DNA of 5,539 nucleotides from an uncultured Porphyromonas sp. (GCA_945875135.1 CAMCJO010000160.1:1-5539), one strand, 5' to 3'. Shown: positions 1 to 5,373, numbered from the stretch's first letter. Notes: generated by a model from the letters alone, not told the origin. A program made the numbers and translations.

Positions 1-295
1 CAATATGCCCAAAAACTACCCCAAAATATACTCTAGGGGTCAAACTTGGGTTAAGGATCTGATCGTATGGGCCTACGACGAAGTCCTGAGCAGTCTCGTC
101 ATTCTGCTTATAGACGAAGACCGCCACCTCACCATCCTTGACTCGCAGACTACTGCCGTAGCGTATAGAGTTCTCTCGTGTCGTCGTATTGGCGCTTTGA
201 TTTCGCGGTCGCCACTTCCACACCAGATACTCCTCCTCATCACAGCGGATTACGTTCATCAATCCGCCACTTATACCTCTCTTAAATAGTGCCAT
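1..295 (-). CDS. SPFH/YdjI-type membrane scaffold protein, N-terminal part, cut by the window edge
   Basis: An open frame of 98 codons starts with ATG at 295 on the minus strand and runs off the left edge without a stop. The protein begins MALFKRGISGG, continues through MNVIRCDEEEYLVWKW, and then RYGSSLRVKDGEVAVFVYKQ and FVVGPYDQIL. This layout (small basic start, an Ile-x-x-Asp/Glu-rich strand, a W-x-W strand, then a 'SLRVKDGEVAVF' strand) is what I recall of the SPFH proteins related to Bacillus YdjI, sometimes annotated 'virion core protein'. SPFH proteins form oligomeric scaffolds on membranes. It starts 41 bp after the zinc-ribbon gene stop, so it probably belongs to the same transcript. 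After residue 81 the reading frame stays open, but the residues (NPSLTPRVYFG...) no longer look like the family as I remember it. The gene may therefore be disrupted near position 55. The opposite-strand frame at 5-289 is a shadow. Confidence 0.72.
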   Translation of the reverse strand, partial: MALFKRGISGGLMNVIRCDEEEYLVWKWRPRNQSANTTTRENSIRYGSSLRVKDGEVAVFVYKQNDETAQDFVVGPYDQILNPSLTPRVYFGVVFGHI

Positions 296-336
296 CACAT
301 TTCGGTTGTCTTATCTGTTATCCCAAAGTTCAAGGA

Positions 337-762
337 TTAAAGAGTAAATGCTAGGTAGCAAAGGTAGAATCCAAGAGAAAACATAGTGATGACAAGGAGG
401 AAAGGTCCTACCGTCCTAACTACATCTAGGACTCTCTTCTTTCGAATGGATTTCTTGCGTCGCTCCTCTAGCTCATTGATCACTGTGGCTATCTGCGGGT
501 TAGCACCATAGAGCATTTTTGCCTTTAGAATTAGGCTCCCCAGCTCTGCTTGTTTAGCCTGTCCCTTGTCGCTCCAACCTGGTAGGTCATTGATTTCTGA
601 TAGGAGGCTATTCATCTTATCAACCAGCCTCAACGCATCTTGATTATAGACAGAGGCTTGCTGCAAGACCGCTTTACAAGCATCGCACACGGCTGACATC
701 GTGAGGACCGGCTTCCCACATATGGGACATGTGGGCTTTCTGACAGTTTGACTTGTACCCAT
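337..762 (-). CDS. Zinc-ribbon protein with C-terminal membrane anchor
   Basis: This 141-aa protein has an N-terminal four-cysteine zinc ribbon: CPIC at residues 12-15 and CDAC at 26-29, separated by ten residues. A polar, probably helical middle follows (about 31-100), then a basic patch with RRKKSIRKKR, then one hydrophobic segment near residues 115-140 that ends the protein. This is a tail-anchored topology, with the ribbon and helical region in the cytoplasm by the positive-inside rule. The start lies 3 bp after the stop of the 62-aa membrane gene, and the SPFH gene follows 41 bp downstream. Zinc-ribbon proteins often accompany SPFH scaffolds of the YdjI kind, so a membrane-bound assembly with the next gene is a reasonable inference. 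No catalytic motif is seen. Specific role unknown. Confidence 0.82.
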   Translation of the reverse strand: MGTSQTVRKPTCPICGKPVLTMSAVCDACKAVLQQASVYNQDALRLVDKMNSLLSEINDLPGWSDKGQAKQAELGSLILKAKMLYGANPQIATVINELEERRKKSIRKKRVLDVVRTVGPFLLVITMFSLGFYLCYLAFTL

Positions 763-765
763 AGC

Positions 766-954
766 TTAGAATAATGTGCGCATGATTAATACATATCCTA
801 TGTAAATTGATGCCAAGATCAAGATATATCCCACGATGAAAAGAATATACTGAATAGGTTCCGCATCGGAAAGCCCAAGTACTGGAAAAACAATAAATAA
901 AAGAATAAACACTGTAAGAATAATAACTGCTACAGCTTTTTGTTCTTCATCCAT
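766..954 (-). CDS. Two-helix mini membrane protein, unknown function
   Basis: This 62-aa protein is almost entirely two hydrophobic helices, at about residues 7-28 and 34-57. A short acidic loop (SDAEP, about 29-33) joins them, the N-terminus (MDEEQK) is charged, and the C-terminus ends RTLF. It has no cysteine, histidine or catalytic motif. It is tightly packed: 13 bp after the ATP-grasp gene and 3 bp before the zinc-ribbon gene, which supports a real translated gene despite its size. The DNA is clearly more A+T-rich than the enzyme genes upstream. Candidate roles are a small subunit of a membrane complex, an immunity or export helper for a peptide product, or a holin-like protein. The sequence does not decide between these. 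Confidence 0.72.
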   Translation of the reverse strand: MDEEQKAVAVIILTVFILLFIVFPVLGLSDAEPIQYILFIVGYILILASIYIGYVLIMRTLF

Positions 955-967
955 AGTATTATTCGTT

Positions 968-1726
968 TTAGTTGTTAGTATTGTTAGTAAAGAAGGCGTC
1001 GACGAACCACGAGGCGAAGAGCTCCGCCGAGTTCTCTCCGTGTCTATCGCTAGACTCCCCAGGGTTGACCTCGATCACAAACTGGGGGGTGGCGTCGATC
1101 GTAAAGTATCGCCCACCCTTAGCCTTGATCAGTCTGTCGGCAGCCTCCAGCACAATATCGGGGATCGGTAGTCCGTCCCTGCGATAGACTTTCCCGTTAA
1201 GCACCCAGTAGCGGGTGTCGTGCTCGATGATATAGTCCTTGTCCATCACTTGGCGGATACAATACTTCTCTCCAGGCATCTTATCAAAGTGCGTCAGCAT
1301 CTCCGCAAAGGAGTGCCGAGGGTAGATCGACATCCCCTCGCCCCAAGCCTCGAGCGACTTTGCGTCCTTCTTGATAAAAGCCTCTCGCCACCCTCGGCGA
1401 GCCATCTCCTCATCGACACGCTCGTCTAGCTGATCCACAAAGAAGGTGGGGATAGAGAGATCCTCGATCACCGATAGGTAGCGGTGCATCATCAGGTAGA
1501 AGTTGTTGATGTCATACGTATGTATGTATCGAGGGTCGGTCGGATAGTTCTTAGGATCGCAGATCATCGCGCTACGATAGATCAGATGCTCCGCCTCTGG
1601 TAGTGGGGTCAGTCCGATAGGGATGCCCGCCCGCTGAAAAGCTTCAGAGTCTTCTCGCCAGAAGCGGATCACCTGCCCCTTTTCCTCCCAGTCTTCCTGG
1701 AAGACAACCTGATAAGGTATACTCAT
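968..1726 (-). CDS. ATP-grasp ligase-like enzyme (resembles the R2K clade, DUF4343-like)
   Basis: This 252-aa protein has a C-terminal half that reads as an ATP-grasp fold. FIKKD at residues 117-121 supplies the first lysine position. YCIRQV (156-161) and TRYWVLNGKVYRR (171-183) fit the arginine-bearing strands that hold phosphate and acyl groups. D211 in RYFTIDAT, with E219 and N221 in FVIEVNPGE, matches the D...ExN metal-binding signature of ATP-grasp enzymes. Such enzymes activate a carboxylate as acyl-phosphate and join it to an amine or similar nucleophile. The Arg/Lys arrangement recalls the R2K clade linked to peptide ligation or tagging; that assignment is from memory. About 110 residues upstream would be the pre-ATP-grasp region. 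The gene follows the Asn-synthetase-like gene by 12 bp, placing a second ATP-dependent bond-forming enzyme in the same pathway. It could instead be a stand-alone amidoligase acting on a protein partner. Confidence 0.78.
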   Translation of the reverse strand: MSIPYQVVFQEDWEEKGQVIRFWREDSEAFQRAGIPIGLTPLPEAEHLIYRSAMICDPKNYPTDPRYIHTYDINNFYLMMHRYLSVIEDLSIPTFFVDQLDERVDEEMARRGWREAFIKKDAKSLEAWGEGMSIYPRHSFAEMLTHFDKMPGEKYCIRQVMDKDYIIEHDTRYWVLNGKVYRRDGLPIPDIVLEAADRLIKAKGGRYFTIDATPQFVIEVNPGESSDRHGENSAELFASWFVDAFFTNNTNN

Positions 1727-1738
1727 AGTTCGTTGCTC

Positions 1739-2893
1739 TTAATTTTCGTGCTCAAACAGTGCATGCAGCCACACCGCAATCGAGATGCGGACGCAGTAAG
1801 CGCAGTAGAGCTTATAGTCAAACTTAAAGACATTCGTTTCACGCATCACCTGCGTACTCTCGGGCGAGAAGATTGGGTGACGTAGCAGATCATACGCCTC
1901 TTCAAAGAGACGAGTCACCACAGGCTTTGCAGCCTCCAGACCACTCAATGATAGCCCATTGAAGTCTGCGACATAGTGATACTCCGCCAGCTCACGGGGT
2001 AGAAACTCACGGAAGAAGTGCCGCGCCCAGAGCTTCCAAGCGTCAAACGGCTTGCCTAGTCGTAGGTTGTAGATTGCCTCGATAATCTCAGGATCTGCAT
2101 AGAAGGAGACCAGCTCCACACCCCTCGGACGATAGACCAAGTCCTCCTCCCAAGGGACGGCAAACTCATTGCCGATGTTAAAGCTCATAGCTCCAGCCTT
2201 CGTAGGAATCGCCTCAACAAAGAGCGTGTCAGCTCCCTGCCCGCCAAAGATTACCTCCACTCCATCGCGCCGTGCCTCCTCAGCGATCGTCGTGGCTGAG
2301 TCGTAGTTCTTGATATAGCTGTCGGGGATCTGATGAAAGGGGTATCGATCCAAGAGATTGTAAAATGGGTGCTCGTCCGCATGGACATAGCAAGTGCGCT
2401 CCCCGAGAGGAGCCAATAAGTCTTGTATATGGCGCTCCGTGCGAAACTCATAGCGGTCCGTCACCTTGCCATATAGATTGAAGGGGATGCCAAAGTGATG
2501 TAGTAATCCAATGATCAGACTGGAGTCCAGGCCTCCGCTCAGATGCACCCCGATCTTCCGCCCCTCAAAGCGTGCGAAGTAGCGCTCCACGATATCTAAG
2601 AAGAGCGACATCGTCATCTCCCGCTGTCGTGGCACAAAGCGCTCCTCCTCCATCGCACCCGTCTCACTGTTGTAGTGGAAGCCTGGCATCACAGGCGTTA
2701 TATCGGGAAAGAGCGGTCGCCACTCCGTGATGCGCATCTCTCCGAGTGCATCATTGTAGAGGCGGTTGTCTATATTATAGTCTCGCCACAGACCAGCCTG
2801 CAGCTCCTCGACGATGTCCGCTTGGAGTACTCCTGTCTTATGGTTGTAAAAGGAGAGCGTGGGCTGTGGTAATATCTCTGATCTCAGCTTCAT
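1739..2893 (-). CDS. Truncated asparagine-synthetase-like ATP enzyme (lasso cyclase-like)
   Basis: This 384-aa protein carries the ATP-pyrophosphatase signature SGGLDSS at residues 119-125, preceded by a hydrophobic strand (KIGVHL), and a second conserved loop FGGQGAD at 216-222, the place of the SGDGGDE loop in asparagine synthetases. Later blocks SFYADPEIIEAIYNL (263-277) and FLPRELAEYHYVADFNGL (297-314) fit the C-terminal helical part. Such domains adenylate a carboxylate with ATP, and lasso cyclases use this to close the macrolactam ring. AsnB and lasso cyclases are about 550-650 aa with an N-terminal Ntn amidotransferase domain of about 200 residues. Only about 95 residues precede the synthetase domain here, the start is MKLR with no Cys2, and what remains resembles the end of that domain (TPVMPGFHY near 66-74). 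Glutaminase activity is therefore unlikely. The ATG overlaps the stop of the protease gene by 4 bp. Confidence 0.88.
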   Translation of the reverse strand: MKLRSEILPQPTLSFYNHKTGVLQADIVEELQAGLWRDYNIDNRLYNDALGEMRITEWRPLFPDITPVMPGFHYNSETGAMEEERFVPRQREMTMSLFLDIVERYFARFEGRKIGVHLSGGLDSSLIIGLLHHFGIPFNLYGKVTDRYEFRTERHIQDLLAPLGERTCYVHADEHPFYNLLDRYPFHQIPDSYIKNYDSATTIAEEARRDGVEVIFGGQGADTLFVEAIPTKAGAMSFNIGNEFAVPWEEDLVYRPRGVELVSFYADPEIIEAIYNLRLGKPFDAWKLWARHFFREFLPRELAEYHYVADFNGLSLSGLEAAKPVVTRLFEEAYDLLRHPIFSPESTQVMRETNVFKFDYKLYCAYCVRISIAVWLHALFEHEN

Positions 2894-3435
2894 CGGAATA
2901 TCGCTACGGGGGCATAGTTGACCCAGTTATTGTCATAGTAGTCAGCGTGCATACCATCCTCTAGCACCCAAGCGTGCATCTGCACCGAGGGAAGGAATAC
3001 TCCGACAAACATCGCTCCATGCTTGCGAAAGCGCCTCGAGGTGCTACGGGCGAAGAAGGCTCGAGGCAGACAGAGATTTAGTTGCTGCTCTCCTGGGTAG
3101 AGTTTGTAGTAGACACGGGTAGCGACCCCTGCGTCAGGATAGCAGCGCAGAGGGATCTTAGCCCATAGACGACCGAGTGGGAAGGCGTGCCGACAGAGCC
3201 ATGTCAAGATAGATGCGTAGAGCCGTACCCCGAGGGCGATACGCTGCGGTGTCGTAGGGAGTGCTCTCCCCTTGAGGAGGTAGGGATCGGTGACCTCGCT
3301 CAGACACTTGCCTGCGATACCCTCTATCGTTGGCACCACCGCATCACTTGGCTTGGCGGGTCGCCTCATCAAGCTACCGGTGATCCCCTCAAAGAAGTAT
3401 ACATCCCCCTGATAGTGGACTGGCATACGTATCAT
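2890..3435 (-). CDS. Lasso-peptide B2-like transglutaminase-fold protease
   Basis: This 181-aa protein has the Cys/His/Asp layout of the transglutaminase-like B2 leader peptidases of lasso peptide pathways. C122 sits in NLCLPRAFFARS, the usual 'C-L-x-R' helix start. H154 lies in the diagnostic block MHAWVLEDG (153-161). D165 in MHADYYD is about the expected 11-12 residues after the histidine. B2 proteins cut the leader from the precursor so that the cyclase can act on the new N-terminus. The catalytic domain occupies about residues 60-181. The first 55-60 residues (GDVYFFEGITGS, then a Pro-rich stretch) are extra relative to a bare B2 but too short for a normal fused B1/RRE domain. The start overlaps the upstream membrane gene by 4 bp and the stop overlaps the synthetase gene by 4 bp, so translation is probably coupled across all three. 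Confidence 0.85.
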   Translation of the reverse strand: MIRMPVHYQGDVYFFEGITGSLMRRPAKPSDAVVPTIEGIAGKCLSEVTDPYLLKGRALPTTPQRIALGVRLYASILTWLCRHAFPLGRLWAKIPLRCYPDAGVATRVYYKLYPGEQQLNLCLPRAFFARSTSRRFRKHGAMFVGVFLPSVQMHAWVLEDGMHADYYDNNWVNYAPVAIFR

Positions 3436-4145
3436 AGCTTTGTCTTCTGTCCCTGCGCCTTAAACAGTTTATTTGCAATCTCTTCGACGGCATCACAATA
3501 GTTATCAATGGCTGTGCGGGTATCGTCACTCTTTTTCTTGACTTGACCTTTGCCTCCAATACAGCAACACCCTAAACAACAGAGCGCTACTATAGATCCT
3601 CCAAGTATAAGAATAGAGAAGAGTAGTAAGAGGCAAAATGTAATGCAAGAGTCACTCTGACAGCAACAAGACGAGAAGCACCAAGCTACGATCGTTAGCA
3701 CCAGTATTGCAATCCAGACACCGAAGATGTACCAACTGAGTGTAAGGTTGACCTTACTGACAGAGTATCGTTTTTCATTGTTACTCGTGGGGTCTATGGG
3801 ATGCTGAAAAAGTGGTCCGATAAAGTCCTCCCCGAGTGCATCTACATACTGCTCCCAGTTTACCTGCCAATACTTACTTCCCCTATTGGCACAGACCCAC
3901 GCAAAGGCAGCAACGATTCCAACACACTCGACAGTGATCAGAAGTGTATAGATAAGATCTTGCTCCACCTTATCGCATAGCCCTAGGAGTGCGAGGATCA
4001 AGCTAAAGCCTCCGAGTGCAAGAAAAGCATCAAAGAAGTACCTCGTACGTTGCCAGTATAGTCCGATCTCAAACTTACGGGTATCTAGTGCTACCTCGAG
4101 TGCCTCCCTATAAATTCGAGACTTTATCTTTTTCTTGTTTCGCAT
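3432..4145 (-). CDS. RipA-family-like multi-pass membrane protein with Cys-rich C-terminal half
   Basis: This 237-aa protein has a basic N-terminus (MRNKKKIKSR), then FEIGLYWQRTRYFFDAF, two membrane helices (about 38-57 and 64-86), and the stretch ANRGSKYWQVNWEQYVD (86-102) followed by IGPLFQ. Two further hydrophobic segments lie at about 136-156 and 168-196, and the tail is soluble and helical (205-237). The 'NRGS-K-x-W-Q-x-N-W-E' block with 'GPL' after it is what I recall of proteins annotated as RipA-family octameric membrane proteins, named after Francisella RipA; the assignment is from memory. The second half is odd: 11 cysteines fall within residues 156-195, including runs CCC at 160-162 and 193-195. 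A perfect hairpin ends 11 nt before the ATG, and the stop overlaps the protease start, tying the protein to the downstream enzymes. Confidence 0.78.
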   Translation of the reverse strand: MRNKKKIKSRIYREALEVALDTRKFEIGLYWQRTRYFFDAFLALGGFSLILALLGLCDKVEQDLIYTLLITVECVGIVAAFAWVCANRGSKYWQVNWEQYVDALGEDFIGPLFQHPIDPTSNNEKRYSVSKVNLTLSWYIFGVWIAILVLTIVAWCFSSCCCQSDSCITFCLLLLFSILILGGSIVALCCLGCCCIGGKGQVKKKSDDTRTAIDNYCDAVEEIANKLFKAQGQKTKL

Positions 4146-4156
4146 AGTTTATTGGA

Positions 4157-4192
4157 GTAACTAGATTGGGTATGTGTACCCAATCTAGTTAC
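4157..4192. repeat. Perfect 16-bp inverted repeat (hairpin) before the membrane gene
   Basis: Two perfect 16-base arms, 4157-4172 and 4177-4192, flank a 4-nt loop (TGTG on the plus strand). On the minus-strand transcript the structure ends 11 nt before the ATG at 4145 and begins 12 nt after the stop of the 81-aa gene at 4205. No T run follows it on either strand, so a standard intrinsic terminator is not supported. Likely roles are an attenuator or partial terminator, an RNase processing or stability element separating expression of the small upstream genes from the enzymes, or a protein-binding operator. Confidence 0.93.
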
Positions 4193-4204
4193 AATAAGAT
4201 CGGA

Positions 4205-4450
4205 CTAGTTGATATCGAGACCCAAGGGATTCTTCTTCTTGTCTCTCATCTTTTTTGCGAGTAGGAAGGGACCGAGTAATACAGCTCCTGCAAGGTCGTT
4301 GCTAGGATTGATACCCTTCTCCTTAGGAAGTTTTACTGCCCAGTGTTTATACGAGCTGTAGTCTTCTATTCCGTTGGACTTCTTACCACGGATCTCTTTT
4401 GCACTTGCGTGCATCTCTGCTCCGAAGAGCACATTCATTAGCTTGTTCAT
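4205..4450 (-). CDS. Small basic protein of unknown function, possible RiPP substrate
   Basis: I do not recognise this 81-aa protein. Its N-terminus MNKLMNVLFGAE is amphipathic. A charged and aromatic middle follows (IRGKKSNGIEDYSSYKHW, about 20-37), then LPKEKGINPSND, a short hydrophobic patch LAGAVLLGPFLLA (53-65) and a basic tail KKMRDKKKNPLGLDIN. The patch is short for a membrane helix and may only associate with the membrane. There is no cysteine and no threonine, so the leader Thr at position -2 seen in most lasso precursors is absent. A Gly followed by Glu/Asp at ring-size spacing does occur (G22 to E29 or D30). Position just ahead of the maturation enzymes and small size make it the first candidate substrate, but this is inference. 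Its stop is 12 nt before the strong hairpin. Confidence 0.62.
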   Translation of the reverse strand: MNKLMNVLFGAEMHASAKEIRGKKSNGIEDYSSYKHWAVKLPKEKGINPSNDLAGAVLLGPFLLAKKMRDKKKNPLGLDIN

Positions 4451-4544
4451 ACCGCTATTATGAATTAAGTTAAGTGCCTACTCTGTTCCATTGGATTTTC
4501 GGCTTCCTCCATGGGGATAGAGCTTTGATTAGCTCGCGATGCGT

Positions 4545-5252
4545 TTAAGGCAGATGCAGGTGAATGTGTATCTCGATAGGCTGTGCGGTGCGATCCTTAC
4601 GATGCTCCTTATGCTGTGCCTTATGGTGCTTCTTGCCTTTTTTCTTCTTCTTGCTCGTCGGGGGCTCCGTCTGAGCTGAGACCTCTATGGTTGCAGCTTC
4701 TGCAACATCTGTTTCTGTGGATTCTATTTCTGCGGTCAGTTGCGGTGCAGCTGTTTCCACAATACTTTCTTCCTTAGTTGTCTCTTCTTCTGTGTCTGTC
4801 TCTTCTAGTGATGCTTCCTTTTGGGAGGTTTCGCTCTTCTTTTTGAATATGTCCCGTAGACTAGTGGTCCGTATTCCTTTTTTCTCGCTCGGCTCTGTCT
4901 CTGGGCTCTTTGGTTGGTCTATCTGGTCCATAGGCTCGCTGGGGGCCTCCGCTTGAGGAGTCTCTGTCAGGGGTGTGTCCTCCTGAGCTACAACTTCTGT
5001 CTGTGCTGTTGGTTGCGGTTCGGGTGTTGATGTTGATCGGGAGGGCGGAGTTGCTGACCAACAGTCATCATCATAATCACGTATTATGGTGACGCCCATT
5101 GGTAGAGGCCCCCGTGCAACGTGAGGGGTAGTAGGACGCTGAGGAGCAGCTGGCTTTGTCTCAGAGGCTTTTACCTTTTGCGCAAGTCTCTTCATATCAT
5201 TTGTGACTGCTTTTTTGAAAAGGTCTCCGACATTAGTGAGTTCTAGTGCCAT
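4545..5252 (-). CDS. Low-complexity, probably disordered protein with His-rich tail
   Basis: I do not recognise this 235-aa protein. It begins with a short helix-like segment (LTNVGDLFKKAVTNDMKRLA, residues 5-24), followed by GVTIIRDYDDDCW (53-65) holding the only cysteine, then a long Pro/Glu/Thr/Ser-rich stretch (about 67-200), a lysine run and His/Lys-rich segment (201-221), and an alternating hydrophobic/His end IEIHIHLHLP. The start motif recurs as SLRDIFKKKS at 131-140, giving two copies of roughly T/S-x-V/L-x-D-L/I-FKK. Composition indicates a disordered linker joining short binding motifs. An in-frame TAG lies 21 bp upstream of the ATG at 5252, so the frame cannot extend into the leader, and codons are consistent across the acidic repeats. 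It may be an adaptor, a surface or phase-separating protein, or a modification substrate. Shorter opposite-strand frames here are shadows. Confidence 0.7.
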   Translation of the reverse strand: MALELTNVGDLFKKAVTNDMKRLAQKVKASETKPAAPQRPTTPHVARGPLPMGVTIIRDYDDDCWSATPPSRSTSTPEPQPTAQTEVVAQEDTPLTETPQAEAPSEPMDQIDQPKSPETEPSEKKGIRTTSLRDIFKKKSETSQKEASLEETDTEEETTKEESIVETAAPQLTAEIESTETDVAEAATIEVSAQTEPPTSKKKKKGKKHHKAQHKEHRKDRTAQPIEIHIHLHLP

Positions 5253-5289
5253 AGCGTGGGGTGTGGTGGTCTAGGGATACAACAAAGGG

Positions 5290-5316
5290 CTTGTGCTGGG
5301 CGTAGCATGGCACAAG
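5290..5316. promoter_or_regulatory. Inverted repeat near the start of the 235-aa gene (possible operator)
   Basis: Perfect 7-bp arms, CTTGTGC at 5290-5296 and GCACAAG at 5310-5316, enclose a 13-nt spacer. A shorter alternative pairing (TGCT/AGCA, 5294-5297 with 5304-5307) exists inside it. The site lies 38-64 bp upstream of the ATG at 5252, a fitting place for a repressor site or an RNA hairpin in the leader. No regulator gene is in the window. Confidence 0.4.
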
Positions 5317-5325
5317 TGCGTAAAG

Positions 5326-5373
5326 ACACGACAACCGGGACGGATGCTCGTTGCGTCAGCCTGCGGGTCGTGT
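5326..5373. repeat. Long-loop inverted repeat in the leader
   Basis: Arms ACACGAC (5326-5332) and GTCGTGT (5367-5373) are perfectly complementary. After a 2-nt bulge they continue with CCG (5335-5337) against CGG (5364-5366). Together with the adjacent repeat at 5290-5316 it suggests a structured leader transcript, though matches of this size can arise by chance. Confidence 0.3.

Noticed and set aside
5..289. Plus-strand 94-codon frame at the left edge
   Set aside because: Its residues show no domain and it mirrors the minus-strand SPFH-like frame, which fits the direction of all other genes.
359..366. TACCTTTG on the minus strand, matching the Bacteroidota TAnnTTTG -7 element, 63 bp before the SPFH start
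   Set aside because: No matching TTTG element at the right distance upstream, and it lies inside the zinc-ribbon coding sequence.
2741..4030. Recurrent CCGAGTGCA words near 2743, 3833 and 4013, considered as a dispersed repeat
   Set aside because: They encode similar Ala-Leu-Gly codon strings in the proteins and have no common flanks.
4070..4077. TAAGTTTG on the minus strand, another -7-like match
   Set aside because: Inside the coding sequence of the membrane protein and better explained as codons.
4465..4512. Minus-strand 15-codon frame (MEEAENPMEQSRHLT) between the 235-aa and 81-aa genes, considered as a mini precursor
   Set aside because: Very short, no Gly/Cys core start, no recognisable leader, and frames of this size are expected by chance. 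Kept only as a weak possibility.
4520..4535. Short inverted repeat GAGCT/AGCTC after the 235-aa gene, considered as a terminator
   Set aside because: Only 5-bp arms and no T run on the transcript strand. Not distinguishable from chance.
4583..4956. Plus-strand Ser/Val-rich frames opposite the 235-aa gene
   Set aside because: They are shadows of its Glu/Thr/Ser-rich codons and lack any domain.
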